Shown piece after piece: positions 1 through 3,492 of a stretch of DNA of 5,989 nt (position 1 is the stretch's first letter; each line of letters opens with the position of its first letter). The DNA is taken from positions 1 through 5,989 of the forward strand of contig JALSGY010000043.1 of assembly GCA_026982515.1 (NCBI GenBank), read 5' to 3'. The notes under the pieces were generated by a model. That model was not told the DNA's origin. It made no database searches and saw only the letters and a list, made by a program, of their open reading frames with translations. A program made the position numbers and the translations under genes. The stretch comes from Paracoccaceae bacterium (GTDB lineage: Bacteria > Pseudomonadota > Alphaproteobacteria > Rhodobacterales > Rhodobacteraceae).

Positions 1-102
1 AATGTCCTTCTTCTCGGCCTCGAGGCGCTCGTAGCGCTCGATGAACTGGCGCAACTCGTCGGCCGTCACCCGGTAGGAAGTGTCGCTGCTGGTCTCGCTC
101 AT
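1..102 (-). CDS. GapR-family (DUF2312) DNA-binding protein, N-terminal part only
   Basis: The visible 34 codons start at an ATG (100-102) and run off the left edge. After a short polar leader they read VTADELRQFIERYERLEAEK, followed by KDI, the typical opening of the DUF2312 domain with its long first coiled-coil helix. The family's founding member, Caulobacter GapR, is a nucleoid-associated protein that clamps around overtwisted DNA ahead of replication and transcription machinery; that role is transferred from the family. Homologues are usually about 75-95 residues, so roughly half or more of the gene is outside the window. The ribosome-binding site is weak (a GGGGCG-like stretch), but the start fits the usual N-terminus of the family. 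It is divergent from the small membrane protein gene, and an inverted repeat lies just upstream (114-145). The family call is confident; the exact function is not. Confidence 0.85.
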   Translation of the reverse strand, partial: MSETSSDTSYRVTADELRQFIERYERLEAEKKDI

Positions 103-113
103 GTCTGCGCCCC

Positions 114-145
114 GCGGTTATCGGATTTCGCCGTTGACTAACCGC
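114..145. promoter_or_regulatory. Inverted repeat in the gapR-like upstream region (candidate operator)
   Basis: A perfect 7-base inverted repeat, GCGGTTA (114-120) and TAACCGC (139-145), is separated by 18 bases and begins 12 bases upstream of the GapR-like ATG. On the minus strand a GATAAC (117-122), which could act as a weak -10 element, overlaps the left arm. An operator or a leader hairpin are both possible. In GC-rich DNA a 7-base match at this distance could also be chance, so this is only a candidate. Confidence 0.25.
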
Positions 146-242
146 CCGGCCCGGTCATGGCAAGCCGATCCTCGCTTGCGCCCGGCCGGACGAAAATGAT
201 AGGCGCGGGGCGCGTGCATGGGCTGGAAACGGGAGATGGGCG

Positions 243-458
243 ATGGAATGGATGATCTGGACCGGGGCTGTGATTTCGCTGCTGGGCGTGCTGGGCCTGA
301 TCTGGTGCATCGTGGCCGCCGCCCGGGCGCGGCGCGCGGGGCTCGACAAGCAGGCCATGGCCGCACGCCTGCAACGGCTGGTGGCCATGAACATGGGCGC
401 GCTGGCCCTTTCCGGCATCGGGCTGGGAATGGTGGTGGTGGGCATCCTGCTGAGCTGA
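243..458 (+). CDS. Small two-helix membrane protein, function unknown
   Basis: This is a 71-residue protein. The start at 243 is supported by a GGGAGA ribosome-binding site (231-236), six bases upstream. Two hydrophobic segments are visible: about residues 5-27 (from WTGAVISLLG to IVAAA) and about residues 48-70 (from MNMGALALSG to VVGILLS). They are joined by a basic, probably cytoplasmic loop (RARRAGLDKQAMAARLQRL), which predicts a helical hairpin with both ends periplasmic or both cytoplasmic; the positive-inside rule puts the loop in the cytoplasm. There is no signal-peptidase site, lipobox or catalytic motif. It is co-oriented with the acyl-CoA dehydrogenase 60 bases downstream, but that gap holds a separate strong ribosome-binding site and possibly a promoter, so an operon is uncertain. 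Similar small hypothetical membrane proteins occur in Rhodobacterales; I do not recognise a named family. Confidence 0.75.
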   Translation: MEWMIWTGAVISLLGVLGLIWCIVAAARARRAGLDKQAMAARLQRLVAMNMGALALSGIGLGMVVVGILLS

Positions 459-468
459 CCCCGCCTCA

Positions 469-497
469 TTGACACTTCCCCCACAGCCTGCTTCGGT
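469..497 (+). promoter_or_regulatory. Possible promoter of the acyl-CoA dehydrogenase gene
   Basis: A perfect sigma-70 -35 hexamer, TTGACA, lies at 469-474 in the short gap after the small membrane protein gene. At a 17-base spacing the -10 position reads TTCGGT (492-497), a poor match. Alphaproteobacterial -10 elements are often weak, so this is a low-confidence call resting mainly on the -35 match and its location. Confidence 0.25.
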
Positions 498-518
498 GCC
501 CCCGAAAGGAGCCCCGAG

Positions 519-1757
519 ATGAGCAACATGTGCCTTGGCATGACGGACCGGCTGCGCCCGATCCACGAAGCCGTCGCCACCATGATCCGCGAGGAAATCG
601 CCCCCCTCGACGAGGAATTCCTCGCCGAGGTGAACGTGGGCGACCGCTGGCAGTTCACCCCCCGCCAGAGCGAGATTCTCGAAGGGCTGAAGGCAAAGGC
701 CCGCGAGCGGGGGCTGTGGAACTTCTTCCTCACCGATTCCGGCCGCGGCCCCGGCCTGACCACCGTCGAATACGCCTACCTGGCCGAGGAAATGGGCAAG
801 AGCCACCTCGCGCCGGAGGTCTTCAACTGCAACGCCCCCGATACCGGCAACATGGAGGTGTTCGAGCGCTACGGCTCCGAGGAACTCAAGCAGCGATGGC
901 TGGAGCCGCTGCTGGAGGGGCGCATCCGCTCGGCCTACCTGATGACCGAGCCTGATGTCGCCTCTTCGGATGCCACCAACATCGCCATGTCCTGCGTGCG
1001 AGAGGGCGACCACTACGTGCTCAACGGCGAAAAATGGTGGGCCACCGGGGCGGGCGATCCGCGCTGCGCGGTCTACATCGTGATGGTGCGTACCGGCAGC
1101 GACGAGATGCCGAAGCACCGGCGCCATTCGATGATCGTGGTGCCCGCCGACACCCCCGGCATCGAGAAACTTCGCGCGATGGAGGTCTATGGCCATGACG
1201 ACGCCCCCCACGGCCACATGCACATCCGTTTTTCGGATGTGCGCGTGCCGGCCGGAAACCTGCTGCTGGGAGAGGGGCGCGGCTTCGAGATCGCCCAGGG
1301 GCGGCTGGGGCCGGGGCGCATCCACCACTGCATGCGCGCCATCGGCCAGGCCGAGAAGGCGCTCGAGATGATGTGCCGCCGCTCGCTGGAGCGCGAAGCC
1401 TTCGGCAAGCCGCTGGCCCGGCTGGGGGCCAATTACGACCATATCGCCGAGGCGCGGATGGAGATCGAGCAGGCCCGGCTGCTGTGCCTCAAGGCCGCCT
1501 GGATGATGGACAGGGGCGACGCCCGCGCCGCCGCGCCGTGGATCCACCAGATCAAGGTGGTAGCCCCGGCAGTGGCGCTGAAGGTCACCGACATGGCAGT
1601 GCAGATGTTCGGCGCCGAAGGCATCAGCCAGGACACCCCGCTGGCCGCGCAATGGACGGCGCTGCGCACCCTGCGCCTGGCCGACGGCCCCGACGCGGTG
1701 CACCGCCGACAGGTGGCCCGCGCCGAACTGAAGCGCTACACGCAGGAAAAGGTGTAG
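519..1757 (+). CDS. Acyl-CoA dehydrogenase, ACAD10/ACAD11-like
   Basis: This 412-residue FAD-dependent acyl-CoA dehydrogenase has full family length. The start at 519 has an AAGGAG ribosome-binding site (506-511) seven bases upstream, so it is preferred over the in-frame ATGs at 528 and 540. An all-helical N-terminal domain covers about residues 8-135 and contains FNCNAPDTGNMEV, a signature I associate with ACAD10/11-type enzymes. The beta middle domain (about 138-245) opens with LMTEPDVASSD (T143, E144, P145). The C-terminal helical domain (about 255-405) contains REAFGKP (R292, F295, G296), which contacts FAD in the family, and ends with LADGPDAVH. Aligned without gaps to human medium-chain enzyme, D389 falls at the catalytic glutamate (YEGT) position. 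Human ACAD10/11 act on phosphorylated 4-hydroxyacyl-CoA; the bacterial substrate is unknown, and no kinase or phosphotransferase partner is seen here. It is probably cytosolic and passes electrons to an electron-transfer flavoprotein. The class is very secure; the substrate is not. Confidence 0.95.
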   Translation: MSNMCLGMTDRLRPIHEAVATMIREEIAPLDEEFLAEVNVGDRWQFTPRQSEILEGLKAKARERGLWNFFLTDSGRGPGLTTVEYAYLAEEMGKSHLAPEVFNCNAPDTGNMEVFERYGSEELKQRWLEPLLEGRIRSAYLMTEPDVASSDATNIAMSCVREGDHYVLNGEKWWATGAGDPRCAVYIVMVRTGSDEMPKHRRHSMIVVPADTPGIEKLRAMEVYGHDDAPHGHMHIRFSDVRVPAGNLLLGEGRGFEIAQGRLGPGRIHHCMRAIGQAEKALEMMCRRSLEREAFGKPLARLGANYDHIAEARMEIEQARLLCLKAAWMMDRGDARAAAPWIHQIKVVAPAVALKVTDMAVQMFGAEGISQDTPLAAQWTALRTLRLADGPDAVHRRQVARAELKRYTQEKV

Positions 1758-1777
1758 CCACCTCCTTCTTCTTCTGT

Positions 1778-1817
1778 CCGGAAATACTCCGGGGGCCCGG
1801 GGGCGGCGCCCCCGGGC
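1778..1817. terminator. Paired stem-loops between convergent genes, probable bidirectional terminator
   Basis: Two perfect inverted repeats sit side by side between the acyl-CoA dehydrogenase stop (1757) and the acidic-protein stop (1845). The first is CCGGA/TCCGG (1778-1782 with 1788-1792) around the 5-base loop AATAC. The second is a 10-bp all-GC stem (1795-1804 with 1808-1817) around a GGC loop. No T-run follows on either strand, so a classical intrinsic terminator is not proven; the very stable stem and the convergent location support termination or mRNA 3'-end protection. On the minus strand the GC stem is followed by GGAGTATTTCC and then a purine-rich AGAAGAAGAAG stretch. I associate this pattern with recurrent gene-end elements in Rhodobacterales, from memory only. 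Confidence 0.6.
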
Positions 1818-1844
1818 TGCCCCGGTCGGACCGCCAACGCGCTC

Positions 1845-2039
1845 TCAGACCGGCACGTTGTCCCACAGATCGGCGTCGTCCTCCTCTTCGCCTACCTCGC
1901 CCGCTTCCTCCGCTTCGGCCCCGGGCTCGTCCCAGAGGTTGCGGTGCAGCTCTTCCTTGAGCTTCTCCGCCTTTTCGCGGTCGCTCACCACCTCGTCGAC
2001 GATCCGGTCGATCTCCTCCAGTTCTCTTCTGGTTGGCAT
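1845..2039 (-). CDS. Small, highly acidic protein with two LWD motifs, function unknown
   Basis: This is a 64-residue protein. The ATG at 2037-2039 is chosen because a strong GGAGGAG ribosome-binding site (rightmost base about 2050) lies just upstream of it. A longer reading in the same frame back to 2099 would overlap the dksA-like gene and lacks such a site. Residues 6-34 form a charged amphipathic helix or coiled coil (ELEEIDRIVDEVV, then EKAEKLKEELHRN). The rest is a probably disordered acidic tail. Of the 64 residues, 24 are Asp or Glu against 8 Lys or Arg. The tripeptide LWD occurs twice, at 35-37 (NLWDEP) and at 58-60 (DLWDNVP), near the C-terminus. It follows the dksA-like gene by 29 bases on the same strand, so co-transcription is likely. 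There is no membrane segment or known domain. It could be a transcription accessory or interaction peptide, but that is inference from context only. Confidence 0.8.
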   Translation of the reverse strand: MPTRRELEEIDRIVDEVVSDREKAEKLKEELHRNLWDEPGAEAEEAGEVGEEEDDADLWDNVPV

Positions 2040-2068
2040 GTTCTCCTCCATGCCGGGGCGCCTGCCCG

Positions 2069-2404
2069 TCAGCGCTGACGCGCCACCTCGGCCGCGCATT
2101 TCTGGCAGAACGGCGTATAGGGCAGCAGGTCAAGCCGCTCCTGTGAAATCTCGTCGCCGCATTTCACGCAGTAACCGTATTCTCCGGCGTCCATCCGCTC
2201 AAGCGCGGCCTGGATCGCCTTCACCTCCTCCTGAGCCGACAGGCCCATGCCTTCCAGAACCTCGTCGGTCTCGCGCTCGGTGGCGAGTTCCTCCCAGTCG
2301 CGGGAGTTGTGCGCATCCAGCTCTTCGTCGATCAGCTGCATCCGCTCGTTCAGTTCGGCCAGGCGCTCCGTCAACTGACGTCGACGCACGTCGATCGATG
2401 TCAT
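2069..2404 (-). CDS. DksA/TraR-family zinc-finger protein (short DksA-like regulator)
   Basis: This 111-residue protein starts at an ATG (2402-2404) with a GGAGG ribosome-binding site seven bases upstream. DksA-family proteins bind the secondary channel of RNA polymerase and alter promoter opening, often together with ppGpp. A coiled coil runs over about residues 6-72, with the tip near 33-42. A C4 zinc finger follows: C79-x2-C82-x17-C100-x2-C103, in the context GYCVKCGDEI and PFCQKCAAE. The tip reads DWEELA (D36, E39, A41). Its distance to the first zinc cysteine (43 residues) equals that between D71 and C114 of E. coli DksA, so it aligns with the functional DxxDxA motif, with Glu replacing the second Asp. 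It lacks the N-terminal extension of the 151-residue E. coli protein, so it belongs to the short DksA-like group. It is preceded by an FNR-type box and followed by the acidic-protein gene. Family assignment is firm; regulon and ppGpp response are unknown. Confidence 0.93.
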   Translation of the reverse strand: MTSIDVRRRQLTERLAELNERMQLIDEELDAHNSRDWEELATERETDEVLEGMGLSAQEEVKAIQAALERMDAGEYGYCVKCGDEISQERLDLLPYTPFCQKCAAEVARQR

Positions 2405-2427
2405 GTCAAACCTCCGGTGTTTGAAGC

Positions 2428-2433
2428 AGTATC
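2428..2433 (-). promoter_or_regulatory. Candidate -10 element for the dksA-like transcription unit
   Basis: Read on the minus strand, this is GATACT, matching TATAAT at four of six positions including the key second A and final T. It predicts a start near 2421, which would give a 17-base leader containing the GGAGG ribosome-binding site. The FNR-type box centre (2462.5) then lies at -41.5, the classical activating position. The agreement of three independent spacings is the argument for it. Confidence 0.4.
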
Positions 2434-2455
2434 AGACGTCGCCCGGCAAGCGGCC

Positions 2456-2469
2456 TTGATTCAGGTCAA
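2456..2469. promoter_or_regulatory. FNR/FnrL-type operator upstream of the dksA-like gene
   Basis: On the plus strand the site reads TTGAT-TCAG-GTCAA; on the minus strand it reads TTGAC-CTGA-ATCAA. This matches the FNR/CRP-superfamily anaerobic consensus TTGAT-N4-ATCAA at nine of ten half-site positions, and the one deviation is a commonly tolerated one. It lies 15 bases beyond the stop of the upstream FliM-like gene and 51 bases before the dksA-like ATG. It is centred 41.5 bases from the start predicted by the GATACT element, the geometry for class II activation. FnrL, DNR or another FNR-like regulator could bind it; the sequence cannot tell which. Confidence 0.55.
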
Positions 2470-2484
2470 GCCCCGGCGGGGGTT

Positions 2485-3402
2485 TCAGGATCCGGCACTC
2501 GTGGCATCGTGTCCCGGCGCCGGGCCAGGCGGGCCGGATGTTGCCGGAGCCAGCAGGCGCACCGCCCGAAAGCCCGAGCACTTGCCCAGCCGGGCCAGCC
2601 CCACCCTTGCCCCGCCGGCGCCCTCCAGCACCACCGCGCCGAGGGAATCGCGCGGGATCTTCAGCTCGCTGCCCACTGTCAGCGCCTGCGCCTGTTCCAG
2701 CGGTACGGAAAGCCGGTGCAGAACCGCCTCCAGCGTCACGCTGGCGGCGCAGACATTCGCGCGCAGCCCCTGCGCCCAGGTGCGGGCCCGCGCCGCGGCA
2801 TCCGCGCCTTCCTGCGCGTGTTCGGGAAACACCAGATGCACCTGCCCCGTCTTGGCTCCGCCGCCCAGTTCGGCGGTCAGGGCGATGCGCCGGTAGGGCC
2901 GGTCCTCGAGCGCCAGCAGAACCGCCGGCCCGTCCTTCAGCGGCGCGGCCGGGCGGAAGCTGGCGGGCGAGGCGGCCAGACCGGTGGCCGCGGCATCGCC
3001 CAGCCCGGCAAACAGCCGCTGCAGGAAATCGGCGGCCACCGCGGCATCGGTCGGGGTCGGGCTGCGCTCGGGCGCGGGGGCGGACACCACCCGCCCGGTC
3101 GTCAGCTGTTCGAGCAGCGCGGCCAGGAACTGCCCGTCGAGCACCGCCAGCCCCAGCGCCCCGCCGCCCCCTTCGGTCAGGAACACCAGCTGCCGGCCGT
3201 CATGCGCCGCCGCCAGATCGTCAAGCGTGGCCCGATCGGGGGAAAACCCCGTGACCCTGGCCAGCAGCCCCGCGCCATCATGCGCCGCGCGGGCCAGTGC
3301 CAGACGGTAGAGCTTGCAACAGATCTGCACGCCGGGATCGGGGCCTTCGCCCGCCAGCTCGATCTTCCGTTTCAGAACGCCCTGGGTGAGGTTGTCCGTC
3401 AT
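2485..3402 (-). CDS. FliM/FliN-family (SpoA domain) protein, divergent FliM-like
   Basis: The protein has 305 residues from the ATG at 3400-3402. An AAGGA motif lies about 12 bases upstream, and an upstream in-frame TTG (3430-3432) has no better site. The C-terminal SpoA domain is clear at about residues 208-284: VTLEAVLHRLSVPL from 222, then GSELKIPRDSLGAVVL, then GARVGLARLGKCSGFRAVRL. This is the fold by which FliM and FliN build the switch-complex ring. An upstream stretch (GGGGALGLAVLDGQFLAAL and TTGRV) resembles the FliM middle domain. The N-terminus has no DEIDALL-like CheY-binding motif, and the protein ends in a Pro/Ala/Gly-rich tail of about 20 residues. No flagellar gene is adjacent; the neighbours are a sensor kinase (90 bases upstream) and a DksA-like gene. 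It may be an auxiliary switch protein, or a SpoA protein used elsewhere. Family is confident; a true motor role is uncertain. Confidence 0.82.
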   Translation of the reverse strand: MTDNLTQGVLKRKIELAGEGPDPGVQICCKLYRLALARAAHDGAGLLARVTGFSPDRATLDDLAAAHDGRQLVFLTEGGGGALGLAVLDGQFLAALLEQLTTGRVVSAPAPERSPTPTDAAVAADFLQRLFAGLGDAAATGLAASPASFRPAAPLKDGPAVLLALEDRPYRRIALTAELGGGAKTGQVHLVFPEHAQEGADAAARARTWAQGLRANVCAASVTLEAVLHRLSVPLEQAQALTVGSELKIPRDSLGAVVLEGAGGARVGLARLGKCSGFRAVRLLAPATSGPPGPAPGHDATSAGS

Positions 3403-3447
3403 GCGACCCCGTTGTCCTTGCGCTGGCGCCAAACTCGGACATCACGG

Positions 3448-3462
3448 TTACCAAATCGTTGA
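3448..3462. promoter_or_regulatory. Degenerate CtrA-like box before the FliM-like gene
   Basis: TTAC-N7-TTGA matches the alphaproteobacterial CtrA consensus TTAA-N7-TTAA at six of eight fixed positions with exact spacing. It sits 46 bases before the FliM-like ATG, in the 90-base gap after the kinase gene. CtrA controls flagellar genes in many Rhodobacterales, so the location is suggestive, but two mismatches make it weak. Confidence 0.22.
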
Positions 3463-3492
3463 AAGCGCCGCCCTTTTACGGCCCTTCCCGGC

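Noticed and set aside
176..203. TTGCGC / GATAGG pair as a promoter for the small membrane protein
   Set aside because: Each hexamer matches only three of six consensus positions with a 16-base spacer, which is not distinguishable from chance.
138..1703. Long open frame of 521 codons on the minus strand opposite the acyl-CoA dehydrogenase
   Set aside because: It is His/Gly/Ala-rich with no recognisable domain, lies antisense to a clear full-length enzyme, and is explained by GC-rich third-position bias that removes stop codons from the opposite frame.
1845..2099. Longer N-terminus (84 residues) for the acidic protein
   Set aside because: The extra 20 residues would overlap the dksA-like gene, and the strong ribosome-binding site lies immediately before the ATG at 2039.
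1624..2133. Minus-strand open frame of 169 codons over the acidic protein and the end of the dehydrogenase
   Set aside because: It is very Arg/Gly-rich, overlaps three better-supported genes in other frames, and lacks a ribosome-binding site comparable to the GGAGGAG of the acidic-protein gene.
2471..2481. CCCC-GGC-GGGG palindrome just after the FliM-like gene as an intrinsic terminator
   Set aside because: The stem is only 4 bp and is followed by the FNR-type box rather than a T-run; it is common by chance in this base composition.
2509..3462. Long plus-strand open frame (317 codons) opposite the FliM-like gene
   Set aside because: The product is Arg/Gln/Pro-rich and low in complexity, without a domain. 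The minus strand encodes a recognisable SpoA domain here.
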